From assembly GCF_900182595.1 (NCBI RefSeq), contig NZ_FXTN01000007.1:248001-312000 (forward strand): a stretch of 64,000 nt of DNA, written 5' to 3'. This DNA comes from Pedobacter westerhofensis. GTDB taxonomy: Bacteria; Bacteroidota; Bacteroidia; Sphingobacteriales; Sphingobacteriaceae. A model generated the notes under the pieces. The model was not told the origin of the DNA, made no database searches, and saw only the letters and a list, made by a program, of their open reading frames with translations. Below are positions 8,901 through 19,400 of the stretch, piece after piece; positions within the stretch are counted from its first letter, which is position 1, and each line of letters begins with the position of its first letter. The position numbers and the translations under genes were made by a program.

Positions 8901-9839
8901 CTATCTCCTCGACTGCAGTTTCTCCTTAAACACCTTCTGGATTGTACGGTCTTTATCAAAGTTATCAGTAATCTCCAGAATACTGTTTGCTGCATTGATA
9001 AAGAATTCCTGATTGATATTCTCAAACGTATCAGTGGATTTATGGTAATCCTTGTGATCTTCCACGCCAAAATAGACGAATGGAATATTCTTGTTATTGA
9101 AGGCTGCCTGGTCGCTTTGTTCCGTCCAGTCGTCAACCCCTAATTTTGGGTTGTCATGGCCAAAAAGAATTTTCAGGTCGGGATTTGTGGTTACGATATA
9201 ATTTCTGAGCTGCGGATTTTTGTAGGTACCCGTAGCATAAAGCTCCCCCTTATCATTATGACTGATCATATCCAGGTTGATATTCAGCTTAATCCTTTTA
9301 ATATCGATAGGAAGATGGTTCACAAAGTACTCTGAACCCTTCCTGCCAAATTCTTCGGCATCAAATGCTGCAAAGATCAGCGTGTAATTTGGTTTGCTTT
9401 TGGCAAAATGCGCTGCTATTTTTAACATGCCGGCTACTCCGGATGCATTATCATCGGCACCATTAAAGATCTTGCCATTGATTACACCCAGATGATCGTA
9501 ATGAGCTGAGATTACAATCACCTTGCTGCTGGAGCCGGGCAGGTATCCGATTATATTTTTCCCCTGAATTTTTGGGTCATCTATACCTGAAAAAGAAAAG
9601 GGCTGCTGGTAAGTGTTCAGCAGGGGGAAAGATTTTAAGCCAATCTCCTTAAAGCGCTTACTGATATAATTTCTAGCCAGTTCGGCGCCTTTGGTTCCTG
9701 TTTTTCTGCCTTCAAACGTGTCTGAAGAAAGCGTTTGAACGTCTTTTAATAATTGATCTGAGTGCGCCGGGAGATTAGATGTTTTTACCGCATTGCAACC
9801 CAATGTCGCAACCAGAGGCAGGAGTAAATATAATTTCAT
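8901..9839 (-). CDS. M28 family zinc aminopeptidase, lipoprotein
   Basis: 312 residues. N-terminal MKLYLLLPLVATLGC is a lipoprotein signal. The M28 metal ligands are visible in order: His in SAHYDHLG, Asp in NGADDNASG, the EE pair in AFDAEEFG, Asp in INLDMISH and a late His in the EDHKDYHKSTD segment. The fold is a co-catalytic di-zinc exopeptidase. The substrate is likely peptides at the cell surface or in the periplasm. It is transcribed alone toward the S41 peptidase and shares its terminator. Confidence 0.9.
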   Translation of the reverse strand: MKLYLLLPLVATLGCNAVKTSNLPAHSDQLLKDVQTLSSDTFEGRKTGTKGAELARNYISKRFKEIGLKSFPLLNTYQQPFSFSGIDDPKIQGKNIIGYLPGSSSKVIVISAHYDHLGVINGKIFNGADDNASGVAGMLKIAAHFAKSKPNYTLIFAAFDAEEFGRKGSEYFVNHLPIDIKRIKLNINLDMISHNDKGELYATGTYKNPQLRNYIVTTNPDLKILFGHDNPKLGVDDWTEQSDQAAFNNKNIPFVYFGVEDHKDYHKSTDTFENINQEFFINAANSILEITDNFDKDRTIQKVFKEKLQSRR

Positions 9840-10030
9840 AGCAATAGGTGTTTTAGTACAGCTTTAGTGTATTACGTAAAGCCTAATATATTACAAATTA
9901 ATGACACATCAAGGGACAAATGGAAAAATTAAATTTGCTAGTGTATGTACCTGATCTATAAACCTAAAATTTTCTGCAATACCCCTCATCATGGAGCCGC
10001 ATAATTATAATCTTTCTCCGGAGTTGCACC

Positions 10031-10178
10031 GTAGTTTGATCGTAGTTTGGTTTGGACAACTGCACCAGAACAGCACTACAACTGCACCTCCAGAGCACCA
10101 TGACGTATATCCTGGTGCTCTGGAGGTGTAGATGTAATGTTTCGGGAGTGGTATTGCCCAAAACAAACTACGATCAAA
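10031..10178. repeat. composite imperfect palindrome, MITE-like
   Basis: The outer arms 10035-10057 and 10156-10178 are inverted repeats of 23 bp with two mismatches. The centre is a 16-bp perfect hairpin (10085-10100 with 10113-10128), extendable to 19 bp, with a 12-base loop. GTAGTTTG occurs twice in the left arm, and the hexamer TGCACC three times. No open frame fits. The size (~148 bp) and nested hairpins suggest a MITE or a degraded mobile element. Confidence 0.5.
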
Positions 10179-10205
10179 GTCAAAACAAGCTCAGGACCAA
10201 GTCTA

Positions 10206-10226
10206 TTTATTGCTGACAGCAATAAA
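10206..10226. repeat. 10-bp palindrome upstream of 10358-11146
   Basis: TTTATTGCTG (10206-10215) and its exact inverse complement (10217-10226) flank one base. It lies 100 bases before the -7 element of the next gene and could be a dimeric regulator site. Apart from this and the MITE-like repeat, the 9840-10325 region shows nothing else recognisable. Confidence 0.35.
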
Positions 10227-10325
10227 ATAAGTAATTTTTATTACATGTATTGAAATAATTTACATATATCAATGTGAATGTTTGCAATAGCTAAAATAGC
10301 TGGATGCAATCCTTCATTTACGTAT

Positions 10326-10333
10326 TATATTTG
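10326..10333 (+). promoter_or_regulatory. -7 promoter element of 10358-11146
   Basis: TATATTTG, a perfect TAnnTTTG match, 24 bases before the chosen ATG at 10358. Its position argues against an upstream in-frame ATG at 10304. Confidence 0.6.
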
Positions 10334-10357
10334 TATATACTTAAAAAACAATGTATT

Positions 10358-11146
10358 ATGAAAGCAAAAAAGAATTTTTTATCGGGCGTATTGGGCCCTC
10401 TGAAATTTAGTGTTAGAAACGGTGAGCAGCTTGTATCCAAAGCAGTAGCCCCGGGAACCATGAAACAAAGCCGTGCAACAAAGAAAGCCTCAACGGTATT
10501 CGGCAAAGCTGCATCCCTGAGCAGATTGCTCCGGGAATCAGTTTCCGGTCAATACGCAGGGTTATTCGGCAATGATATCATTAATGGTTTGACCGGCCGG
10601 ATGTATCCGATTTTGAAAGACTGTTGTGATCCGGAAACAGGAGATTACAAGTTTGATCTTCACAGCTTTTCACGGCTGCAGCAATTGGAATTTAACTCGA
10701 AATCTAAAGTAATCAACCTGCTGCAGGAAAATCCGCTGGGCATTTTAAACGGTGATGTACTTAGTCTGACGCTTGAGCAGCCGCTTCTGCAAGATTTCAA
10801 ATTCCCCTTAAGGAGTTTCAAGTGCAAAATCACTGCCGCGCTGTCTTTGTTCAGGCTGAAAGACCAGAAGATGATCCGCAGGGCAGAGGTACAGAGTATC
10901 GTTGTAGAGAAAGCAAATGAAATGACAGCTCCCCACACTTTTAGCTTTAAGCTTCCTGCGGGCTGTCTGTGCACACTGACATTATTTATGGATTACTCAA
11001 CGATTGATGAGGCTGGATGGAAGCTGTTGAAGGACAAGAAGTTTAGTCCTGCAGTGATCTGTGGTGCATACCACACCGAGGGCGAGTACCAGAAGGATGT
11101 TGATGGCCGTTTCTGGACAAGAACAGATGTGGAATTTCCGGGATAG
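10358..11146 (+). CDS. lineage-specific protein of unknown function (DUF6266-like)
   Basis: 262 residues starting MKAKKNFLSGVLGPLKFSVR. The ATG at 10358 is used because the promoter lies between it and the earlier ATG. There is no signal peptide, membrane segment or known catalytic motif. The early GPLKFSVRNGEQLVSKA segment, a basic Ala/Thr stretch (QSRATKKASTVFGKAASLSRLLR) and later beta-rich part vaguely recall the DUF6266 proteins frequent in Pedobacter; I recall this from memory only. Three neighbouring Cys (CC near 90 and CLC near 204) are notable. The gene is single, ending in a strong terminator shared with rpoD. Confidence 0.6.
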   Translation: MKAKKNFLSGVLGPLKFSVRNGEQLVSKAVAPGTMKQSRATKKASTVFGKAASLSRLLRESVSGQYAGLFGNDIINGLTGRMYPILKDCCDPETGDYKFDLHSFSRLQQLEFNSKSKVINLLQENPLGILNGDVLSLTLEQPLLQDFKFPLRSFKCKITAALSLFRLKDQKMIRRAEVQSIVVEKANEMTAPHTFSFKLPAGCLCTLTLFMDYSTIDEAGWKLLKDKKFSPAVICGAYHTEGEYQKDVDGRFWTRTDVEFPG

Positions 11147-11156
11147 CGTAAAAAAC

Positions 11157-11190
11157 AACGCGGCTGTCAAAATGAATTGACAGCCGCGTT
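11157..11190. terminator. bidirectional terminator between 10358-11146 and rpoD
   Basis: 14-bp GC-rich perfect stem (11157-11170 with 11177-11190), loop AATGAA, with A and T tracts on either side of the convergent genes. Confidence 0.85.
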
Positions 11191-11215
11191 TTATAAAAAG
11201 ATAAAGGCTGGTAAA

Positions 11216-12076
11216 CTAGCCTAAATATGATTTTAATATTTTGCTTCTTGAAGTATGGCGCAAACGTTGCAGCGCCTTGTCTTTAATCTGACGAACACGC
11301 TCACGTGTCAGGTTAAATTTCTCACCAATCTCTTCAAGTGAAAGCGGATGATTTGTGCTCAGGCCAAAGAACAATACGATGATTTCTCTTTCACGTTCTG
11401 TTAAAGTAGACAGTGACCGTTTGATTTCTTCAGAAAGAGACTCATTGATCAGGCTGCTGTCTGTATTAGGCTCATGGTTTTCCAGAACGTCAAGGAGCGT
11501 ATTTTCTTCTCCCTGTACAAATGGAGCATCCATTGATACGTGTCTTCCTGAGTTGCTTAAAGTATCTGATATTTTATCTACAGTTGTCTCAAGGATATCT
11601 GCTAACTCTTCCGGAGAAGGCTCGCGTTCAAATTCCTGCTCAAGCTTGGAGAATGCTTTACTGATTTTGCTCAGTGAACCAACCTGGTTTAAAGGCAAAC
11701 GTACGATACGGCTTTGCTCTGCAATTGCCTGTAGTATCGACTGACGGATCCACCATACAGCATAAGAGATGAATTTGAAACCTTTAGTTTCGTCAAAACG
11801 TTTTGCCGCTTTAATCAAACCGAGATTACCCTCATTAATTAAATCACCTAAAGTCAGTCCCTGATTCTGGTACTGCTTTGCCACCGACACCACAAAACGT
11901 AAATTCGTTTTTGTTAGGCGTTCTAAAGCAGCCTGGTCACCTTCGCGTATCTTTCTGGCCAGTATTACTTCCTCTTCTGCGGTGATTAAATCTACTTTAC
12001 CAATCTCATGAAGATATTTGTCTAGAGATTGACTCTCGCGATTGGTTATGGATTGGGTGATTTTGAGTTGTCTCAT
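11216..12076 (-). CDS. rpoD: primary RNA polymerase sigma factor, Bacteroidota type
   Basis: 286 residues. Region 1.2 ([20 protein letters not shown]) starts near residue 17, so region 1.1 and the non-conserved insert are absent, as in other Bacteroidota housekeeping sigmas. Region 2 contains [27 protein letters not shown] and the melting segment [13 protein letters not shown]. Region 3 and region 4.2 ([25 protein letters not shown]) follow. This subunit would read the TAnnTTTG promoters seen through the window. Its own promoter is TACTTTTG at 12112-12119 on the minus strand. Confidence 0.96.
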   Translation of the reverse strand: MRQLKITQSITNRESQSLDKYLHEIGKVDLITAEEEVILARKIREGDQAALERLTKTNLRFVVSVAKQYQNQGLTLGDLINEGNLGLIKAAKRFDETKGFKFISYAVWWIRQSILQAIAEQSRIVRLPLNQVGSLSKISKAFSKLEQEFEREPSPEELADILETTVDKISDTLSNSGRHVSMDAPFVQGEENTLLDVLENHEPNTDSSLINESLSEEIKRSLSTLTEREREIIVLFFGLSTNHPLSLEEIGEKFNLTRERVRQIKDKALQRLRHTSRSKILKSYLG

Positions 12077-12111
12077 TTATGTGCTTTGGTACTCGTTATG
12101 TATTGAACGTG

Positions 12112-12119
12112 CAAAAGTA
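12112..12119 (-). promoter_or_regulatory. -7 promoter element of rpoD
   Basis: Minus-strand TACTTTTG matches TAnnTTTG, about 36 bases before the ATG. The remaining ~230 bases up to 12351 are AT-rich with nothing recognised. Confidence 0.55.
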
Positions 12120-12351
12120 AGGATTAAAAGGCAATTTAAGTCATAAATTCCTGAAAACGTTACACTTTACAATGCTTGATTATAGAATAGTTAAACAGCA
12201 AAAATTATTCCAAAGTCCTTTTGTCATGCGTGCTGTTATATACTTATATTTATCTTTTTTTTATTATTAATCAATAATAAATAGTTGTTTTATAATATAT
12301 TACGTTTTTTTTGTTATCCTGGATTCGGCAGATGCAGTTAACACATATATT

Positions 12352-12957
12352 TTAAAAATTCACCTTTAAACCAAATCCGAGACGGAATATGTCTGTAAAA
12401 GCGATCCCTTTCCTGTCATGGTACCAGTTAATGGCATAAAGGTCGTTAGTGTTCGCTTCTGCATACAGGCTGATTGATCTGATTTTGGTACTTCCGTCTC
12501 CAAGGATCTTTAATTCTGAAGTTACTCCCAGGTGTTCACGTAAAGCGGGCGACCAGAAATAATATCCGTCTGCATATACGTTTGAATCAAATTCAAAGCC
12601 AAATTCCTGCCCGAAAGTATAGGAAACAAAGGCTACAGGATTAATGGGGTGCCAGACCAGCTGATTGCCTATTTTTACCTTAAAGGGCTTGTAATCAAAT
12701 TTGACGGCAGCGATATCCAGCTCGCCGCCTTTGTTTTTAGGCACGTAACCATAAAGGAAGCTTAGGGAGCTCTTCTCTTTGAAGAAATCGTAGCCTATAC
12801 CTGCGCTCAGATAGCCAATACTGCCTGCATATTGCAGAATGGCCTGATCGGGCGTAATTGCTTTGAGAAATTTATTTTGTGCCTTAAGGCCTAACGTGCA
12901 GCAGCCCAGGATGATGATCAGGCTAAAAAGTAACGGGGTGCGTGCTAAGTTTACCAT
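12352..12957 (-). CDS. predicted small outer-membrane beta-barrel protein
   Basis: 201 residues from the ATG at 12957. The start is chosen because MVNLARTPLLFSLIIILGCC...LKAQ is a clear signal peptide; longer in-frame extension lacks one. The mature part alternates hydrophobic and polar residues (AGIGYDFF, LVWHPINPVAFVSYTFG) and ends in GFGLKVNF, with the terminal Phe typical of BAM substrates. No named family is recognised. Its first 35 bases overlap the 3' end of the upstream phosphoesterase gene, suggesting translational coupling. Confidence 0.75.
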   Translation of the reverse strand: MVNLARTPLLFSLIIILGCCTLGLKAQNKFLKAITPDQAILQYAGSIGYLSAGIGYDFFKEKSSLSFLYGYVPKNKGGELDIAAVKFDYKPFKVKIGNQLVWHPINPVAFVSYTFGQEFGFEFDSNVYADGYYFWSPALREHLGVTSELKILGDGSTKIRSISLYAEANTNDLYAINWYHDRKGIAFTDIFRLGFGLKVNF

Positions 12958-13723
12958 TAGTGATTTCGATAACTGTAAAGGTTCTGTTGAGTATAGTATT
13001 GGTGATGATAAATGGAATGCCGGCTCCCTTGGCCCTGTAAATTGAATCGGCCGAATGACGGTGCGAATGCACTGAAGCCAGTACGCCGGGCGTACTGTTG
13101 AAGAGCTCTTCATACTTCAGTCTGAGGTCCTGGTCAAAGTCGGCATCAATAGGAGGGACATGTGAAAATCCTACGATAAACTTGTTGTCTGCGTCCTGTG
13201 TGAGATTTTGCTGCAGCCAGCCCAGATCAGGTGTGGTATGATCAAAAGTATGTTCCCTGCTGTTGGAATCGTGGCAAACAAATTTGATACCGCCGTAACT
13301 GAAGGTGAAATTCTGCTCGCCAAACATCCGGCGGAAGACGTGATTTCCCTCAGCATTTTCATCATGGTTCCCAACTACCGTAATAAATGGTGTATTGAGT
13401 TTGGCATAGATCTTATAGATGCCCTCAAACTCAGTCAGCAACCCAAAGTTTGTGATATCGCCATTGAGCATGACGAAGTCGAACCCTCCCTGAGTATTGA
13501 CATAATTTACAAAGGCCCGGCTGTCCTCATAGTCAGTATGTGTATCACTTGAAACAGCAATTCTGATGACTGCACCTGGAGTTTTCCTGCTCAGGGCAGT
13601 AATCTGTGTGGCATTCACATTTTCCGGAGAGTCGGAGTCAAATTTTTGATTGGGGCTAAATTCAGCCGCACCGCAGCCAAATAGAAAAAGTGGCAGCAAA
13701 TAGAGTAATTTATAATTTCGCAT
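12923..13723 (-). CDS. calcineurin-like metallophosphoesterase, lipoprotein
   Basis: 266 residues. The lipobox is LFLFGC (Cys about 17). The five metallophosphoesterase blocks are present: SSDTHTD, LNGDITN, VGNHDEN, GFSHVPP and SVHSHRHS. The enzyme should be a dinuclear-metal phosphohydrolase in the envelope, with unknown substrate. It is co-transcribed with the overlapping beta-barrel gene at 12352-12957, an arrangement suggesting joint action at the outer membrane. It starts at an ATG 51 bases beyond the stop of the MBL-fold gene. Confidence 0.85.
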   Translation of the reverse strand: MRNYKLLYLLPLFLFGCGAAEFSPNQKFDSDSPENVNATQITALSRKTPGAVIRIAVSSDTHTDYEDSRAFVNYVNTQGGFDFVMLNGDITNFGLLTEFEGIYKIYAKLNTPFITVVGNHDENAEGNHVFRRMFGEQNFTFSYGGIKFVCHDSNSREHTFDHTTPDLGWLQQNLTQDADNKFIVGFSHVPPIDADFDQDLRLKYEELFNSTPGVLASVHSHRHSADSIYRAKGAGIPFIITNTILNRTFTVIEITNGKLSTHPVTF

Positions 13724-13774
13724 TGAATTTTAAACGCGGGAAAATATAAAATGTTTATCGCAACCCTGGCCGTA

Positions 13775-14614
13775 TTATAAATCTGACAATTTAAAGATAT
13801 TCTTTAATTTAATTCCTTTTTCTGTTTGTTCCACCGTACAGCATTCATTTAGGGGATCATGTTCGAGGTAAAAGATATATTCATTTGCCGCTGCTTCTTC
13901 CAGGATTTCCTTTTTCTCTGTTAAAGTTTGCATCGGAAACATATCATAAGACATTACATAAGGTAGGGGAATGTGCCCTGTAGATGGCAGTAAATCAGCT
14001 GCATAGATGATCGTGCGGCCTTTGTATTTCAACTGAGGCAGCATCATGGCATCGGTATGCCCGAATGCAAAACGTACATTGAAATCAGGTAAAAATTCTA
14101 TCTGTTGCCGGGTGTCAATAAACCTGAGCTGTCCGCTTTCCCGGATAGGAATTATGTTTTCAGTCAGGAACGATGGTTTTTCCCTCACGTTTGGATGTAC
14201 CGCCCAGTCCCAGTGTTTTTCGTTGCTCCAGTAGGCCGCGTTTTTAAAAGCCGGGAGCAGCTGATCGCCCTGGCGCACAACCGCGCCACCTACGTGATCA
14301 AAGTGCAGGTGTGTTAGGAACACATCGGTTATGTCATCAGTACTGAATCCTTTTGCGGCCAGGGACTTTTCAAGAGTATCATCCCCATGAAGAAAAAGGT
14401 GGCTGAGCATTTTCTCGCCCAGTTTGTTGCCAATGCCGGTATCTACCAAAATCAGGCGGTTGCCTTCCTCAACCAGCAGACAGCGCATGGCCCACGTACA
14501 CAGATTATTCTCATCGGCAGGATTGCTCTTTTGCCATATGGATTTAGGGACTACGCCAAACATGGCGCCGCCGTCAAGTTTAAAAAGCCCGGTTTCTATT
14601 GTATGTAAAATCAT
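13775..14614 (-). CDS. MBL-fold metallo-hydrolase
   Basis: 279 residues, cytoplasmic (no signal). The metal-binding HxHxDH motif is HLHFDHVGG near residue 108, followed by further ligands in FAFGHTDAMM, ADLLPS and the distal EHDPLNE. The layout resembles the lactonase-like branch of the superfamily (AHL lactonases and similar), but no specific substrate can be assigned. It may lie in the same transcript as the downstream phosphoesterase (51-base gap). The lpdA terminator at 14646-14673 separates it from lpdA. Confidence 0.82.
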   Translation of the reverse strand: MILHTIETGLFKLDGGAMFGVVPKSIWQKSNPADENNLCTWAMRCLLVEEGNRLILVDTGIGNKLGEKMLSHLFLHGDDTLEKSLAAKGFSTDDITDVFLTHLHFDHVGGAVVRQGDQLLPAFKNAAYWSNEKHWDWAVHPNVREKPSFLTENIIPIRESGQLRFIDTRQQIEFLPDFNVRFAFGHTDAMMLPQLKYKGRTIIYAADLLPSTGHIPLPYVMSYDMFPMQTLTEKKEILEEAAANEYIFYLEHDPLNECCTVEQTEKGIKLKNIFKLSDL

Positions 14615-14645
14615 ATATGCGGATTTTGATTGCCCGTAAAATTAA

Positions 14646-14673
14646 AAAACCCGCTGAGTTATCAGCGGGTTTT
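14646..14673 (-). terminator. lpdA terminator
   Basis: 12-bp perfect stem (14646-14657 with 14662-14673), loop of four, with U-rich sequence following on the minus strand. Confidence 0.85.
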
Positions 14674-14694
14674 AGATATTATTTGTTCTGTGGA

Positions 14695-16083
14695 TTACAA
14701 GTGGATTACTTCTCCGTACGCATCAGCAGCAGCTTCCATAATCGCCTCACTCATGGTAGGGTGGGGGTGAACAGACTTGATGATCTCATGGCCTGTAGTT
14801 TCCAGTTTGCGGGCAACTACAATTTCAGCGATCATTTCAGTAACGTTGAAACCAATCATGTGTGCGCCTAACAACTCTCCGTATTTTGCATCAAAGATTA
14901 ATTTTACAAAACCGTCTTTTGCACCTGCGGCACTTGCCTTACCTGAAGCAGAGAAAGGGAACTTACCGATCTTTAGCTCATAACCTGCAGCTTTTGCAGC
15001 TTTTTCAGTATAGCCTACAGAAGCGATTTCAGGTGTACAGTAAGTACATCCCGGGATGTTATTGTAATCCAATGGCTCAGGACTATGGCCTGCGATTTTC
15101 TCTACACAAATAATTCCTTCTGCAGAAGCAACGTGCGCCAGGGCTTGTCCGCTAACGATATCACCAATGGCATAATAACCTTTTACAGTTGTGTTGTAGA
15201 ACTCGTCTACCACTACTTTGCCTTTTTCAGTTTTGATACCTGTTTCTTCTAAACCAAGATTTTCGATGTTGGCAACTACACCGGCAGCAGAAAGAACGAT
15301 ATCACATTCGATCGTTTGCATGCCCGATGCTGTTTTCACCTGTACCTTACATCCGCTGCCCGAAGTATCAACAGATTCAACGCTTGAAGAAGTCATTACT
15401 TCGATACCAACCTTCTTAAAGCTGCGCAGTAATTGTTTGGAGATGTCTTCATCTTCTACCGGAACAATATTGTCCAGGAATTCTACTACGGTTACTTTAG
15501 TTCCCATAGTTGCATAGAAATATGCGAATTCTACACCTATAGCACCAGAACCTACAACAAGCATAGATTTAGGCAATTCAGGCAGAACCATTGCCTGTCT
15601 GTAACCGATGATTTTTTTGCCATCCTGTTTTACACTTGGCAGTTCTTTAGAACGGCCGCCTGTAGCAACGATGATATTTTTTGCTGTATGTTCCTGTGTG
15701 GTACCATCAGCGCCTTTAACCTCTACTTTGTTTCCTGGTTTAACTTTACCAGTTCCCATGATCACGTCAATCTTATTTTTTTTCATTAAGAATTGTACGC
15801 CTTTGCTCATTCCGTCTGCCACACCGCGGCTGCGTTTGATCACTGCAGCAAAGTCTACATCAGCACCGGCAGTAGTGATACCATAATCAGCAGAGTGATT
15901 AATGTATTCAAATACCTGTGCACTTTTCAACAATGCTTTTGTTGGAATACAGCCCCAGTTAAGGCAGATTCCTCCTAATGATTCACGCTCAACAATTGCA
16001 GTCTTTAAACCTAACTGTGACGCTCTGATTGCAGCAACGTATCCGCCGGGACCGCTACCTATTATAATTACATCGTAGTTCAT
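14695..16083 (-). CDS. lpdA: dihydrolipoyl dehydrogenase (E3)
   Basis: 462 residues. N-terminal FAD motif IIGSGPGGYVAAIRA, redox disulfide GGICLNWGCIPTKALL (Cys about 41 and 46), NAD-binding VVGSGAIGVEFA, FAD-binding YAIGDIV and the C-terminal catalytic HPHPTMSEAI. It reoxidises lipoamide in the pyruvate, 2-oxoglutarate and branched-chain dehydrogenase complexes and the glycine cleavage system. No E1/E2 gene is adjacent, so it is a stand-alone E3 probably shared by several complexes. Confidence 0.96.
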   Translation of the reverse strand: MNYDVIIIGSGPGGYVAAIRASQLGLKTAIVERESLGGICLNWGCIPTKALLKSAQVFEYINHSADYGITTAGADVDFAAVIKRSRGVADGMSKGVQFLMKKNKIDVIMGTGKVKPGNKVEVKGADGTTQEHTAKNIIVATGGRSKELPSVKQDGKKIIGYRQAMVLPELPKSMLVVGSGAIGVEFAYFYATMGTKVTVVEFLDNIVPVEDEDISKQLLRSFKKVGIEVMTSSSVESVDTSGSGCKVQVKTASGMQTIECDIVLSAAGVVANIENLGLEETGIKTEKGKVVVDEFYNTTVKGYYAIGDIVSGQALAHVASAEGIICVEKIAGHSPEPLDYNNIPGCTYCTPEIASVGYTEKAAKAAGYELKIGKFPFSASGKASAAGAKDGFVKLIFDAKYGELLGAHMIGFNVTEMIAEIVVARKLETTGHEIIKSVHPHPTMSEAIMEAAADAYGEVIHL

Positions 16084-16349
16084 ATCTTATTAAATGGGAA
16101 TTAACTAAGTAAAGCCCAAAATTAAAAAAAATGTTCATTAAAACTGCGAATAAGATTTTTGTAGCGATGTTTTCTGTAAATGAATAGTAATAATTTGAAG
16201 CATAGGAAATGGCCTATCGCTATTCTAGTAAATAAATAACTGGTCAACTGCCAGTTAAGGCTATGTTATTATTGTTAAATGTGGAAAAATAATGTGTGTG
16301 CTTAATGATTTCTTAACATTGGAACACATTAAATTGGAATTTTAATATA
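16084..16349. promoter_or_regulatory. intergenic region with two short inverted repeats before the Oar-like gene
   Basis: ATAGG/CCTAT (16202-16206 and 16213-16217) and TAACTGG/CCAGTTA (16237-16243 and 16251-16257) lie close together upstream of the receptor promoter. They may be operators. Nothing else is visible in this AT-rich stretch. Confidence 0.3.
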
Positions 16350-16357
16350 TATTTTTG
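16350..16357 (+). promoter_or_regulatory. -7 promoter element of the Oar-like receptor gene
   Basis: TATTTTTG, matching TAnnTTTG, 60 bases upstream of the chosen ATG at 16418. It implies a leader of about 55 bases and excludes the in-frame codon at 16355 as the start. Confidence 0.5.
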
Positions 16358-16417
16358 CTGGCAATTAACTATTTAAGTGCTCCGGGCACATTACTTATAA
16401 CTTTTACGTCAAAACGT

Positions 16418-19400
16418 ATGCAAAAAACTCTACTTTTTAAATTTGTAGTTCTCGTTTTTGCTTTTGTTGGGATTATCTTCTCCGCAAATGCTCAGGTTAC
16501 TACATCATCTATGACCGGTACTATAAAAGATCCTCAGGCTGCGTTGCCAGGTGCAAGTGTCAAAGCCGTTCACACACCTACAGGAACTATTTATGGAGTA
16601 ACTACTAATGCAGATGGCCGTTTCACTATCGGTGGTATGCGTGTAGGTGGTCCTTATACTATCGAAGTAAGCTTCGTTGGATTTGCTCCTCAGAAAATAG
16701 AAGGTGTAAACCTTAAATTAGGCGAGCCTTATGTTTTGAACTTAACATTGTCGGATAATGCCTCTAACTTAAGTGAAGTTAAAGTTGTTGGAGTAAACAA
16801 AAACTCTGTAATGAATTCCAACAGAAACGGAACTTCTACAGTAATTACAAGACAACAAATCCAGAGCCTTCCTGCAATTTCAAGAAGTGTAAACGATATT
16901 ACACGTTTAACACCACAATCTAACGGAACAAGTATTGGTGGCGGTAACTACCGTTCAAATAACTTTACTGTGGATGGTGCAAACTTCAACAACCAGTTTG
17001 GTATTGGAACAAACATTCCTGCAGGTGGTTCTCCAATTTCTATCGATGCATTGGAGCAGATTTCTGTGAATGTTACCCCATATGACGTTCGTCAATCGGG
17101 TTTCACAGGAGGTTCGGTTACTGCAGTAACAAGATCTGGTACAAATGACTTTACCGGAGGTGCTTTCTACACCATGCGTAACGATGATATGCAAGGAAGA
17201 AGAATCGGTGATTTCAGACTTACTGATGCCCTGGTTCAGCCTTATGATGAGAAGAACTTTGGTTTCAGCTTAGGTGGACCGATCATCAAAAACAAGTTGT
17301 TTTTCTTTGTAAACTACGAGAAAAAGAATATCACACAGCCGGGATCAAGCAGGATCGCTTCAACTCCGGGACTGGCATATGGTGCACCGGGAACTCCTAG
17401 TACCGTTGTACAGGCTACTTCATCGTTTCTTAATGAGGTACAATCCTATCTGAGAACCAACCTAGGTTATGATCCAGGTGTATACCAGGGATACAGCAAT
17501 ATCAGTACAAATGAAAAAATCTTTGCAAGGTTAGACTGGAACATCAACAATAACCACCGTTTCAGTGTTCGTTACAATAGAGTGGAAAGCAAAACTCCAA
17601 GTTTAGCCAGTACTTCTACAAGCGGATCGGCAATTGGTTCTGTTACCAATTTTGCTTACGTGAATGCAAGGTCAGGTACAGCATTGAACGCAGGAATCCC
17701 TTTCTCTAACTCTAATTATTATCAGGCACAAAACCTGTATTCGGGAGTAGCTGAGTTAAACTCATCATTCGGCAGCAAGATTACTAACGTTGCCCGCGCT
17801 ACTTACTCTCACCAGAATGACCCAAGAACAACGGATAGCTCCCCATTCCCTTTGGTAGATATTCTTGATGGTAAACCAACAAGTAATTCAAATCTTGGAA
17901 GTGTGCTGACAACCTTTGGTTACGAACCATTCAGTTATGGTAACTTAAGAGATGTGGAAACATATACCTACAGTGACGATCTAAGCATCGCATTGGGTAA
18001 ACATAACATCACTTTAGGTGCACAGGCTGAATACAGCACCACTAAAAATGGTTTCCAACGTTTCGGAACGGGTTTCTATACGTTCAGGACATGGGATGAT
18101 TTCCTTAACCGTGCAACAGTTAAACCATTACAATATACTGTAACCTATCCGTTAACGGATGATGGTTCACAGGCTTTCCCAAGCTTTAAATTTGCACAAT
18201 ATTCTGCATATCTTCAGGATGAGTTCAGCATTTCTGACCGCTTTAAACTGACTGCGGGTTTACGTGTGGAAAGAGCTACTTATCCTGATGTGTCTGAAAT
18301 CAGAACTCACCCTCTGATTGCTGAGCAAACATTCGCAAACGGTCAGAAAATTAATACTGGTGAGCTTCCTGAACCGAGATTTAACTTCTCTCCAAGATTC
18401 GGTTTCAACTGGGATGTTAAAGGTGACCGCACTTTACAGGTTCGTGGTGGTTCGGGTATCTTTACCGGAAGGATTCCATTTGTATGGATCGTTTCACAAT
18501 CAGGAGATGCTGGTTTACTACAGTACACTCAGACCTACACTGGTGCAAATGCTCCTTTTTTCAGCCCGAGCATTGCGCCAAATCTGACAACTGCAAAAGG
18601 TGCCGTAGGAACTACTATCCCGGGTACGATCAGTGCATTGTCTAAGGACCTGAGATTCCCGCAGGTATGGAAATCAAGTTTAGCAGTTGATGTACAGTTG
18701 CCATGGGGAGTTGTAGGTACTTTGGAAGGTATTTATGGTAAAGACCTTTACGCTGCAACAGCGGTTAACGTGAACCTTAAAGATCCAATCTTTACCACAA
18801 TCAACGGATATCCGGACAGCCGTCCTTTCTTTGCCAGTACTGCTAACGCAAGACAGGCAGTGAATACAACTGCCGCAGGTGTTCCGTCTACAGGTGGCAC
18901 GCAGGTAGTGAATGCGATCAAAATGACCAACAAAAAAGGCGGTTATAACTGGTCTGCAACAGCACAACTGACAAAATCATTCAGCCAGGGACTATCGGTT
19001 ATGGCTGCCTATACAAGAGCTGAAGGACGTAACTATGGTGATCAGGGTGGTGACCAGTTACTGAACTTATGGTCTCTTCCTGCAACAAGCGGAAATCCAA
19101 ATGATCCTCAGTTAAGTACCTCAAGTAACTTAGCACCGCACAGGGTTGTAGCTACGGTATCTTACAAAAAAGAATACCTTCAGAACTTAGCAACTTCATT
19201 CTCGTTGATCTACGAAGGAAGTGCACAGGGACGTTATTCATACACTTATGTGGGTGACTACAACCGTGATGGTGTATCAGGAAACGACCTGATCTATATC
19301 CCGAGAGACGCTTCGGAATTGCCAATCAGCGGGCCCCTGGTAATTACTACTACAGGTCAGCCAACCAAAACCTATACTGTTGATGAGCAAAAACAAATCT

